A stretch of 64,000 bases of DNA. Origin: JBFGFX01 sp965232455. Its GTDB lineage: Bacteria; Pseudomonadota; Gammaproteobacteria; Steroidobacterales; Woeseiaceae. Shown piece after piece: positions 56,716 to 64,000 of the stretch. The position numbers and the translations under genes are program-made. How positions within the stretch are numbered: position 1 is the stretch's first letter; every line of letters starts with the position of its first letter. The DNA lies in the NCBI GenBank assembly GCA_965232455.1, contig OZ246981.1, positions 2,976,001 to 3,040,000 of the forward strand, in the 5' to 3' direction. Below the pieces are notes generated by a model, which was not told the origin of the DNA, searched no databases, and worked only from the letters and a program-made list of their open reading frames with translations.

Positions 56716-57187
56716 TTGCCTCTCAGCAGGTTTGCCTTTTTCAACACGTCTCCGGCATAGCAGCTTGATCTAGGCAAGGCGGCGCCTGGGCTTGCACAAC
56801 ACTCGAGACGAACACCGACCGCAACGCGGCGGATGTCCTGCTGTCATGGAGCGAGGAAACGTGCGTGTATTGCTGACTGTCGAACGACCGGGGTCCAAAC
56901 ACGATTGTGTCCGACGGCAGTGATCCTAGGGGCGGGATCGAAGTGACTCAATTGTTGTAATTGCCTGTTCGTGCTCAGTTTATTTTCAGTTAAGGAACGC
57001 CGGTCGGCGCGGGGTGAACGCACGGCTGATCGCACCCGGCAGTTCGACGGTGTCGCTGATCGTCAATCGGATGCAGCACCGTGCGATGCTTCACCGTCGG
57101 CATCGAGCCCGATAGCCTGGGCTAGGCGAGCACGGATCAGTGACGCAATACCGACAGGGTGATCGGCGAAAGCCGCGTTGATCTTTT
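56716..57187. other. 472-bp intergenic region without a gene
   Basis: It separates two minus-strand genes: the MalT-like regulator on its right side and the Ig-like lipoprotein on its left. Nothing convincing is coded. The left half should contain the lipoprotein promoter. Short palindromes are present, but none is persuasive. Confidence 0.5.
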
Positions 57188-59887
57188 TTATGGAATCAGA
57201 TTCAGTTGCCTTGCCACTGCAACCGCGGACGTTCGATTACCGACGCCCAACTTGGCGAAAATGTTCTTGAGGTGCCACTTGACGGTGTTAAGGCTGATAA
57301 ACAACGACGCAGAAATCGTGTTGTTGGTACTACCCGATGCAATCAGGTTCAAAATCTTTCTCTCGCGGTCGCTCAACGGCTCAATCAATCCCTGGGCGGC
57401 GCCGTCCTGTCCAGAGGGTTCCCGGCCCGCCTTATCGGATTCCGCGGCGATGAGGACGGTGATCGCTTCGAGAAATCGTCGTTTAGACTGCGGCCAGTCC
57501 CCGATATCGCGATCAAGCGAATCTAGCAACAGCGCGTCAATCTCCTGTCCTTCGTCGATAAAGCAACGCACCGACCGGTTCGGCGCCGCAACGTCCAGCG
57601 CTTCGTCGATTAGGCCCAGCGCTTTACCCTTGTCGTCGGCAAATCGTGCCCGAGCCTCCAGGACGTAACATTCGAGCACGCGCATTCCTCTGCGAGAGCC
57701 CGTTGCAAGTTCGCGCAGCCGCGCCAGCACCGACAAAGTCACCTCGGGCCGCCCGGTGGCAATCTGCAGTCGTGCCCAGGTCAGCGCTTTGCGGCAGGCT
57801 ACCCGCTCCCACTCCGAAGGTATCGGCACGGTATCGGCGTCGACGTCGATGCCACTGCTCACCGCATGATCGATGGCCTCGTTCAATCGACCCGACTGCA
57901 ATAGATAGGCAATGCGCCCCCCTTCCACCAGCGATCGGTGCCGTTCGTACGGCGTCCCCCAACGCGCGCCAAGCGCCGCGGTCAGATCGTAACAACGCAT
58001 TGCGGCACGATGATCGCCGCGCAAACCGCTGATACGAGCCAGCGCGGTATACCCGAACACCAGCAGCTTCGTAAAACCGACTTCGCCTATCAACGGAAGA
58101 TTCGGCTGCAGTCGCTCGAGCGCTTCGTCGATACGATTCCACTGGTAAAGAACGATGCCCTGAATGACCTGGGGAACCGGCGCCACATACTTCTCCTCCG
58201 AGAAGCTCGTGCTTTCGGGCGCGAACCTGGCGAAACAATGATCGAGGTTTCCGTTGGCAAAATCCGTCAATGCCAGGAAGCACTCCGAGTAGATCGCACC
58301 AAACTCCGAGCGAGCCAGCAGATGAAAGTGGCGCGCCTCCGAGAGGACTTTGGCGGCGCGATCGAATTCCGCCAGTTCCGCATACGCATATCCGAGAAAA
58401 TTACAGGCGAGACCACGCTCGAAGTCATTGAGATAGTGAAAGTCCGTCGCGAGCAGTTTGATGATTGCACCGGGGTCGTCACGCGCGATCGCGATGCCGG
58501 CCGCCAACAGTTTCACCTGTTCTTTGAGATAGTCGCATTCATCGGCCGCAAATCTCGATTCACAGTTCTCGACGAGAGTCGTGAGCCTGGACAGAATTTC
58601 CTCGCTCTCGTCGGCGCTGTTTGCGTGATACAGCGCGGTCCCCAACAGATAGAGCAGCTTCGGGTTTTCGTTCCTGACGTGCTCGGGTATGCGACGGATC
58701 CACGCAATTACGCGCGGCATACGGCCCGCCCTCAACTCGATCCAGGACTGCCGCTCCACCAGCGTGGTCACCGTTGGAAAATCGCCGGCCAGCAACCCGT
58801 ATTCCACCGCCTCGCGCGACAGGTTTTCGCGCTCGCACCACTCCGCAGCTTTGCGATACAGGCCGACCAGTTCGCCTGGATACTTACGTCGCAACTCTGT
58901 CAGCAGAAACTCATGAAACAGTTGGTGGTAGCGATACCAGATATGCTCCTGATCCAGCGGTGTAACGAACAGCCCGTCGCGCTCGATCTCCTCCAGCAAT
59001 TGGTGTGCGTTGTCGAGCCCCGTCAGCGCCGCCGCCAATTCGCCATTGAGTCGCTCCGCTACCGACGTTCGCAGTAGAAACTCCTGAATCGCCTCGGGCT
59101 GTTGATTCAATACGTCAGTTGCCATGTAATCGGCGATGTCCTTGAGACTGCCCGAGAAGGAATCAATAAAGCCATCGCGCCTGTCGGGATCGCGGAGTGA
59201 CAGAGAGGCCAGCTGTAGCCCCGCTACCCAGCCTTCGCTGTGCTCGTGAATCTTCTCGACCTGCTGGTTGCTCAGTCCGAGCTTGCGAACCTCGGTAAGA
59301 AACTCCGTGGCTTCAGACAGGTCGAAGCGCAGTTGTGCCGAAGTGATCTCACGCAGCTCGTCCCGGACGCGCAGTGCCGCGAGCCCGAACTGCGGGCGTG
59401 TTCTCGACGCGACGGTCATCTGAAAATTATCCGGCGCCAGATTGAGCAACAACTCGATCAACTCGTCCGTTTCACCGATGCTGACGCAATGGTAATCGTC
59501 GAGGAACAGGTTGACCCGCGTGTCCGCTTCGTTGATATCCTGAACCAGGTCGTTCAGGGTCCGCGTAATGTCCAGGCGCGTGTTGCCGCCGACAATTCTT
59601 CCCGTTCGCGACCCGAAGCTCGGCACCTCGTAACGAATCGCCTCGACGATGTCACGCAGCATCTCCGCCAGGCTGTGATCGTCGGTGCCCAGCGACAACC
59701 ATGGCACCGCGTATGCGTCGGCCAGCAGCGCTTCGCGCAGCTGGATCAGCAGGGTTGTCTTGCCAAATCCGGCGGGCGCCGCCACGAGAGTGAGCATCGG
59801 CGGCCGCCGCGCGTTGCCGGAAACCAGCAACCGACGGCGCGAAATCATCTTTGAGCGGGCTATCGGCGGTATGAACTTCGTTTTCAT
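57188..59887 (-). CDS. MalT-like ATP-dependent LuxR-family transcriptional activator
   Basis: An 899-residue LAL/MalT-type regulator. The N-terminal NTPase has Walker A 'APAGFGKTTLL' (about residues 37-47) and a Walker B-like 'VNLFLDDYHCVS' near 125. A long helical TPR-like sensor region runs from about 300 to 820. The C-terminal LuxR DNA-binding domain is at about 833-890 ('LSDRERKILNLIASGSTNNTISASLFISLNTVKWHLKNIFAKLGVGNRTSAV'). Such proteins switch on target genes when ATP and an inducer are bound. It is transcribed with or just after the glutamine amidotransferase gene (26 bp apart). No sugar-utilisation genes are adjacent, so the inducer is unknown. Confidence 0.92.
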   Translation of the reverse strand: MKTKFIPPIARSKMISRRRLLVSGNARRPPMLTLVAAPAGFGKTTLLIQLREALLADAYAVPWLSLGTDDHSLAEMLRDIVEAIRYEVPSFGSRTGRIVGGNTRLDITRTLNDLVQDINEADTRVNLFLDDYHCVSIGETDELIELLLNLAPDNFQMTVASRTRPQFGLAALRVRDELREITSAQLRFDLSEATEFLTEVRKLGLSNQQVEKIHEHSEGWVAGLQLASLSLRDPDRRDGFIDSFSGSLKDIADYMATDVLNQQPEAIQEFLLRTSVAERLNGELAAALTGLDNAHQLLEEIERDGLFVTPLDQEHIWYRYHQLFHEFLLTELRRKYPGELVGLYRKAAEWCERENLSREAVEYGLLAGDFPTVTTLVERQSWIELRAGRMPRVIAWIRRIPEHVRNENPKLLYLLGTALYHANSADESEEILSRLTTLVENCESRFAADECDYLKEQVKLLAAGIAIARDDPGAIIKLLATDFHYLNDFERGLACNFLGYAYAELAEFDRAAKVLSEARHFHLLARSEFGAIYSECFLALTDFANGNLDHCFARFAPESTSFSEEKYVAPVPQVIQGIVLYQWNRIDEALERLQPNLPLIGEVGFTKLLVFGYTALARISGLRGDHRAAMRCYDLTAALGARWGTPYERHRSLVEGGRIAYLLQSGRLNEAIDHAVSSGIDVDADTVPIPSEWERVACRKALTWARLQIATGRPEVTLSVLARLRELATGSRRGMRVLECYVLEARARFADDKGKALGLIDEALDVAAPNRSVRCFIDEGQEIDALLLDSLDRDIGDWPQSKRRFLEAITVLIAAESDKAGREPSGQDGAAQGLIEPLSDRERKILNLIASGSTNNTISASLFISLNTVKWHLKNIFAKLGVGNRTSAVAVARQLNLIP

Positions 59888-59913
59888 ACGAAACGCTATG
59901 TGGACTATATTAG

Positions 59914-60705
59914 CTAGTCATTTTGCACCAGGAAGGATTCCATGTGAGTATCGATCGTGCCGTCACCTTGTAGTTCAAACCGAACGTAGCTGTTTGCCGG
60001 TATCGCCTTCCAGTTCGAGATGTCTTCATCGAGCGGCTCGGAAACCAGCAGCGTACCGCCGTCCGTTCCGCTCAGATACAGCGACGGCGTGTGGTTGTCG
60101 GATGCCCAGCGCACGGCGTGCACCGCGCGGCCGTCGGTCACGGCCAGCGTTGCACGGAACGCCGCCGAAACACCGCGTTTTAGTCGCAGTGCATTGATTT
60201 CACTAACCGTTTTCCGGATCGCCGCGCGCGGTTCCGTGCGCAACCCGTGCGCAATCATGAGCTGAAACATCAGCTCGCTGTCCGTGCCACCGACCATCGC
60301 GTCGAAACATTCGTCCGTCAGTCTATCGTACAAGGTCCGTCGCAACTCGCTGAACCCGCCGATCTGTCCGTTGTGCATGAACAGCCACTCGCCGGAGCGA
60401 AACGGATGGCAATTCACGTGCAGATTCGGAGCTCCGGTCGACGCACGCACGTGCGCGAAAAAAACACGACTTTCGATGACGCGCGTCAGTTCGCGCAGAT
60501 TCGGATCGGCCCACGCCGGACCGGCGTCGCGATAGAGAGCGGGTTCCGCGGCGTTGCCGTACCAGCCGAGTCCGCCGCCGTCTCCATGCACACCGAGCTT
60601 GGCTTTGTGCGAGTGTTGAGCCTGTTCGCAAAGAGAGTGTGGGCCTTCGTAGAGAAACTGCTCGATCAGCCGGGGTTCCCCGATGTAGGTCAGCCAACGG
60701 CACAT
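59914..60705 (-). CDS. class II glutamine amidotransferase (YafJ-like)
   Basis: A 263-residue protein with an N-terminal nucleophile glutaminase domain. Cys2 follows the initiator Met ('MCRWLTYIGEP'), as required after Met removal; further hallmarks are 'GDGGGLGWYG', 'RVFFAHVRASTG' (Arg/His of the glutamine site), 'NCHPFRSGEWLFMHNGQIGGF' and 'GGTDSELMF'. The domain occupies nearly the whole length, and no synthetase partner domain is fused, as in YafJ-like proteins. It would hydrolyse glutamine to supply ammonia, or act on a related gamma-glutamyl compound. It is divergent from the peptide importer, 199 bp away, and precedes the MalT-like regulator gene. Confidence 0.9.
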   Translation of the reverse strand: MCRWLTYIGEPRLIEQFLYEGPHSLCEQAQHSHKAKLGVHGDGGGLGWYGNAAEPALYRDAGPAWADPNLRELTRVIESRVFFAHVRASTGAPNLHVNCHPFRSGEWLFMHNGQIGGFSELRRTLYDRLTDECFDAMVGGTDSELMFQLMIAHGLRTEPRAAIRKTVSEINALRLKRGVSAAFRATLAVTDGRAVHAVRWASDNHTPSLYLSGTDGGTLLVSEPLDEDISNWKAIPANSYVRFELQGDGTIDTHMESFLVQND

Positions 60706-60904
60706 GGTGAATTATCCTGATTGTTGCAAGAAGAACTGCGGGACTTTGGACCGTTCAGAATAGGTAGTAATCGACGACCGCGAACCACCCCAAAGTGTGG
60801 TTGCGTCACACCGGGCCGACAGACACAATGAAATTGGACTCGATTTGCGAACGCACTATGTCGATGCTGAGCAATAACCCCCTTCACCACCCGGCCGATC
60901 CTCG

Positions 60905-61846
60905 ATGCTAGCGGTTGTCATCCGCCGATTGCTCGCGACGATTCCAGTAATGGCGGTCGTCGCGATTATCGTGTTCTCTTTGCTGTACCTGACACCGGGC
61001 GATCCCGCCGCGGTCCTCGCGGGTGAACAGGCGACGGCGGAAGATATTGAGCGTATACGAACGTCACTCGGGCTCGATGAGCCCTATCTGGTTCGCTTCG
61101 GGCAATGGATAGGCGGCGTGCTGCAAGGCGACCTCGGCACATCGATATTTTCGCGGCGGCCCGTGATGGACCTGATCGTGCAACGTCTGGAGCCGACGAT
61201 CGCGCTGACGATCGCGTCGTTGCTGATCGCGATAACGATCGCCATACCGCTCGGTGTGATTGCCGCCTGGCGCTCGGGCGGCATCGTCGACCGCCTGGCG
61301 ATGAGTTTCGCGGTGCTTGGATTTTCGATCCCGGTGTTCGTGCTGTCGTACCTCCTGATCGCACTGGTCTCGGTGGAACTGAAATGGCTGCCGGTGCAGG
61401 GCTACGTGCCGATTGCCTACGGCCTCGGGCCGTTTGCTCGGCACCTCATTCTGCCCGCGCTGTCGCTTGGCATCATCAATGCGGCGCTTATCGCGCGCAT
61501 TACCCGCACCACCATGCTCGAGGTACTGAATCAGGACTACATTCGAGCGGCACGCGCGAAAGGCCTTTCGGTGCGCCGCGTACTCGTCCGGCATGCGCTG
61601 AAAAACGCGGCCGTGCCGATCGTGACCGTCATCGGCATCAGTTTCGCGCTGTTGATCAGCGGCGTGGTCGTGACGGAAACCGTGTTCAACATCCCGGGCC
61701 TCGGACGGTTGACGGTCGACGCCATACTGCGCCGCGACTATCCGGTTATCCAGGGCGTCATCCTCGTGTTCTCCGCGACTTACGTCATCGTCAATCTCGT
61801 CGTTGACCTCAGTTACCGGTTGTTCGACCCGAGGATTCAGCATTGA
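60905..61846 (+). CDS. peptide/nickel-type ABC transporter permease (OppB/DppB family)
   Basis: A 313-residue inner-membrane permease with six predicted helices. It has the N-terminal 'RRLLATIPVMAVVAIIVFSLLYLTPGDPA' segment of OppB/DppB proteins, the 'DEPYLVRFGQWIGGVLQGDLGTSI' loop and the coupling motif 'YIRAARAKGLSVRRVLVRHALKNAAVPIVT' (about residues 215-245). It forms the channel with the next gene product, whose TTG start overlaps its stop. It is the first gene of an importer operon, opposite a glutaminase gene. The expected substrate is a short peptide or similar. No binding-protein gene appears in the window, so it is encoded beyond the right edge or elsewhere. Confidence 0.93.
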   Translation: MLAVVIRRLLATIPVMAVVAIIVFSLLYLTPGDPAAVLAGEQATAEDIERIRTSLGLDEPYLVRFGQWIGGVLQGDLGTSIFSRRPVMDLIVQRLEPTIALTIASLLIAITIAIPLGVIAAWRSGGIVDRLAMSFAVLGFSIPVFVLSYLLIALVSVELKWLPVQGYVPIAYGLGPFARHLILPALSLGIINAALIARITRTTMLEVLNQDYIRAARAKGLSVRRVLVRHALKNAAVPIVTVIGISFALLISGVVVTETVFNIPGLGRLTVDAILRRDYPVIQGVILVFSATYVIVNLVVDLSYRLFDPRIQH

Positions 61847-62712
61847 GCGCTGTGGAGACGAGTATTTCCGCCGCGCAGCCGAGCGGGCTGGCGCGAACCT
61901 GGCGCAAACATCCCAACCTCGTTATTGGCGCTGCAATGTTGGCGACGGCAATACTGGCTGCAGTCGCTGCACCCTGGCTCGGCACGATCGACCCGCAGGC
62001 CATATCGCCTTTCGACCGCCTGCGGGAACCTGATACAAGCTTCTGGTTCGGCGGCGATCTCGTTGGCCGCGACGTTTACAGCCGCACGATATTCGGTGCG
62101 CGCGTATCGCTCGCCGTCGGTGTCGGCGTGGTCATCGGCGGCCTCTCACTGGGCCTCGTGGTCGGATTACTCAGCGGTTTCGTGCGCTGGATCGATCAGA
62201 TTCTGATGCGGGTGATGGATGGTCTGATGGCCATCCCGTCAATCCTGCTCGCGGTCGCGCTGATCTCTCTGACCGGCGCCAGCCTCAGGAACATCGTCAT
62301 CGCGATATCCATCGCCGAGGTGCCGCGCGTGGCCCGGCTGGTACGCAGCGTCGTGCTATCGCTCAAGGAACTGCCGTATGTGGAAGCGGCGATCGCATCA
62401 GGCACGTCGTTCCTGTTGATACTTTGGCGACACATTTTGCCCAATACCGTTGCGCCCCTCCTCGTCCAGGGAACCTATATCTTCGCGTCCGCGGTACTGA
62501 CCGAAGCGATCCTGAGTTTCATCGGAGCCGGCACGCCGCCGTCGACACCGAGCTGGGGCAATATCATTGCCGAGGGCCGCACGGTGTTTTCCATTGCGCC
62601 GCACATCGTCCTGTTTCCGGGTCTTGCTCTATCGTTTACGGTTCTCGGCGTCAACCTTCTCGGCGACGGGCTGCGCGACACTTTCGACCCGCGCTTCGTG
62701 AGTCGAAAGTGA
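61843..62712 (+). CDS. peptide-type ABC transporter permease (OppC/DppC family)
   Basis: A 289-residue permease. The N-terminal 'LARTWRKHPNLVIGAAMLATAILAAVAAPWLG' and 'FWFGGDLVGRDVYSRTIFGARVSLAVG' are family marks, and the coupling motif is 'LSLKELPYVEAAIASGTSFLLILWRHILPNTVAPLL' (about residues 170-205). It pairs with the OppB/DppB-like subunit. The TTG at 61843 overlaps the preceding stop by 4 bp; a GTG at 61852 is an alternative start. Its stop overlaps the GTG of the ATPase gene, so the four importer genes are translationally coupled. Confidence 0.93.
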   Translation: MSAVETSISAAQPSGLARTWRKHPNLVIGAAMLATAILAAVAAPWLGTIDPQAISPFDRLREPDTSFWFGGDLVGRDVYSRTIFGARVSLAVGVGVVIGGLSLGLVVGLLSGFVRWIDQILMRVMDGLMAIPSILLAVALISLTGASLRNIVIAISIAEVPRVARLVRSVVLSLKELPYVEAAIASGTSFLLILWRHILPNTVAPLLVQGTYIFASAVLTEAILSFIGAGTPPSTPSWGNIIAEGRTVFSIAPHIVLFPGLALSFTVLGVNLLGDGLRDTFDPRFVSRK

Positions 62713-63710
62713 ACGGCGAATCGGCTTTGTTGAGCGTTGACGATCTCAGCGTGACTTTCGACACCGATCGCGGCGTCGTTGCCGCCGTCAGCGATTTTTC
62801 CTACGTGCTCAGAGCGGGTGAGACGCTGGCTATCGTCGGCGAGTCCGGGTCCGGTAAAAGTGTCGGCGCGCTGGCGGTCATGCAGCTCATTCCGAATCCA
62901 CCGGGCCGTATTACGAGTGGCGAAATCCTCTTCGACGGGCGGCGCTTGCTGCAACTCGACGAGAATCAAATGCAAAAGATCCGCGGCAACGACATCGCGA
63001 TGATTTTTCAGGAACCGATGACCAGTCTCAACCCGGTGCTCACCATCGCTGAGCAAATCATGGAAGCGGTACAGCTGCATCAGGGTTTCGACAAGACAAG
63101 AGCTCGTGCCCGGGCGCTCGAAATGCTGCGACTCGTGCAGCTCACCGAACCTGAGCGACGCCTCGACCAGTACCCGCATGAATTGTCGGGCGGTATGTGC
63201 CAACGCGTCATGATTGCCATGGCGCTTGCCTGCACGCCGTCCATCCTGATTGCCGACGAACCGACAACGGCGCTCGACGTCACGATACAGGCGCAGATTC
63301 TCGACCTGATGCGCGATATCAAAGAACGATTGGGGACTGCGATACTCCTCATCACCCACGATCTCGGCGTGGTCGCTGAGATGGCCGACCGGGTTCTGGT
63401 CGTCTATGCCGGTCGCAAAGTCGAGGAAGCGCCGGTTCGCGAGCTGCTCGACACCCCGCGGCATCCTTACACACTTGGGCTACTGGGTGCGATGCCGCGC
63501 CTTGGCAACGGCGGGCAACGGAACCGGCTGACGGAAATTCCCGGCACGGTGCCTTCGTTGCTGGAATCGATTGTCGGCTGCGCCTTCGCCGCACGGTGCC
63601 CCTTGGCCGGTGACAAATGCCGCCAACACGCACCGCCGCTGGAACGGCACGGCAGCACAGAACACTACGCCGCATGCTGGCGCAGCGACGACGTGGGGTC
63701 CGCGTCGTGA
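62709..63710 (+). CDS. peptide-type ABC transporter ATP-binding protein (OppD/DppD family)
   Basis: A 333-residue ABC ATPase. Walker A is 'GESGSGKSV' (about residues 38-46); the Q-loop follows in 'AMIFQEPMTSLNPVL'; the signature reads 'LSGGMCQRVMIAMAL' with an unusual Cys; Walker B is 'ILIADEPTTALD'. The C-terminal oligopeptide-transporter extension is present: 'HPYTLGLLGAMPRLG', then 'CAFAARCPLAGDKC' and 'HYAACW', four or more Cys in the positions reported to bind a cluster or metal in this family. GTG 62709 overlaps the permease stop codon. It energises the two permeases with the partial ATPase that follows. Confidence 0.94.
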   Translation: MNGESALLSVDDLSVTFDTDRGVVAAVSDFSYVLRAGETLAIVGESGSGKSVGALAVMQLIPNPPGRITSGEILFDGRRLLQLDENQMQKIRGNDIAMIFQEPMTSLNPVLTIAEQIMEAVQLHQGFDKTRARARALEMLRLVQLTEPERRLDQYPHELSGGMCQRVMIAMALACTPSILIADEPTTALDVTIQAQILDLMRDIKERLGTAILLITHDLGVVAEMADRVLVVYAGRKVEEAPVRELLDTPRHPYTLGLLGAMPRLGNGGQRNRLTEIPGTVPSLLESIVGCAFAARCPLAGDKCRQHAPPLERHGSTEHYAACWRSDDVGSAS

Positions 63711-64000
63711 GCGAACTTCTCAGAGTGACGGATCTCGTCAAGCACTTCCCACTGCAGTACGGGCTGCTGGACAGGGTGATGGGCAAGACACCGCAGATCG
63801 TGCGGGCAGTCGACGGCGTGAGCCTCGAAATCGCGGCGGGTGAAACCCTCGGTCTCGTCGGCGAGAGCGGCTGTGGAAAGTCAACGGTCGGCCGCGCGAT
63901 TCTTCGCCTTCTCGATCCGACGGCCGGTGCGATCGCTTTGCAGGGCCGGGACATCACAAAACTCTCTTCCGCGGCCTTGCGGCCCTTGCGTCAGCATCTT
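63707..64000 (+). CDS. peptide-type ABC transporter ATP-binding protein (OppF/DppF family), 3' end outside window
   Basis: The first 98 residues of the second ATPase. GTG 63707 overlaps the OppD-like stop codon. 'LLRVTDLVKHFPLQYGLLDRVMG' is the usual start of OppF/DppF proteins, and Walker A is 'GESGCGKSTVGRAIL' (about residues 60-74). The signature, Walker B and switch regions lie beyond the edge, so the second nucleotide site cannot be checked here. Confidence 0.88.
   Translation, partial: MSELLRVTDLVKHFPLQYGLLDRVMGKTPQIVRAVDGVSLEIAAGETLGLVGESGCGKSTVGRAILRLLDPTAGAIALQGRDITKLSSAALRPLRQHL

Overview
The window is GC-rich, gene-dense bacterial chromosome. It carries exported lipoproteins with Gram-negative lipoboxes, an outer-membrane-type beta-barrel protein, ToxR/CadC-like membrane transcription factors fused to TPR or beta-propeller sensors, a Fur-box-controlled iron importer, two ECF sigma/anti-sigma pairs and a set of CHRD, spondin, DUF4331 and YHS proteins. 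Together these suggest a gammaproteobacterium, probably a marine or sediment heterotroph of the Woeseia/Wenzhouxiangella/Xanthomonadales kind. This is inferred from gene content; no rRNA or tRNA gene was seen. No phage, insertion sequence, CRISPR array or replication origin was recognised.

Layout. 1-5 kb: a DUF4331 protein (cut by the left edge), a lipoprotein, a TPR protein and a small exported protein, then an ECF sigma factor and its RskA-like anti-sigma factor. 5-9.8 kb: a winged-helix/TolB-like/TPR membrane regulator, a CHRD lipoprotein and a Gcw_chp-like outer-membrane protein. 9.8-14.1 kb: a minus-strand ECF sigma, anti-sigma and subtilase operon, divergent from two spondin-domain proteins. 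14.3-18.7 kb: a YHS lipoprotein, an RND exporter, a ferritin-like di-iron protein and a ketoacyl-ACP synthase III, the last three translationally coupled. 18.9-25.3 kb: KatG, a Fe(III) ABC importer with a strong Fur box, and a tiny cysteine-rich lipoprotein. 25.5-27.7 kb: a second winged-helix regulator, with PD40 propeller repeats.

28.0-53.0 kb is the centrepiece: nine minus-strand genes with 4-bp overlaps or gaps of about 10 bp or less (one overlap of about 20 bp), about 25 kb long, nearly all encoding exported proteins. In transcription order they are a membrane-anchored helical-repeat protein, a zinc-dependent phospholipase C-like protein, a dockerin-bearing protein, a 2.8-kilo-residue cohesin protein with 25 Ig-like (He_PIG) repeats, two small exported proteins, a matrixin metalloprotease with adhesion modules, a 1.9-kilo-residue thrombospondin-type-3/Ig-like protein, and a small membrane-anchored protein. 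A cohesin gene directly beside a dockerin gene, with no carbohydrate-active enzyme in the operon, suggests a non-cellulosomal surface complex. The operon lies between an intact small exported gene (53.3-53.9 kb) and a decayed copy of that gene in the same orientation (27.8-28.0 kb).

54-64 kb: a crotonase-family enzyme, a lipoprotein with five Ig-like repeats, a MalT-type LuxR regulator, a class II glutamine amidotransferase and the first four genes of an Opp/Dpp-type peptide ABC importer that runs off the right edge.
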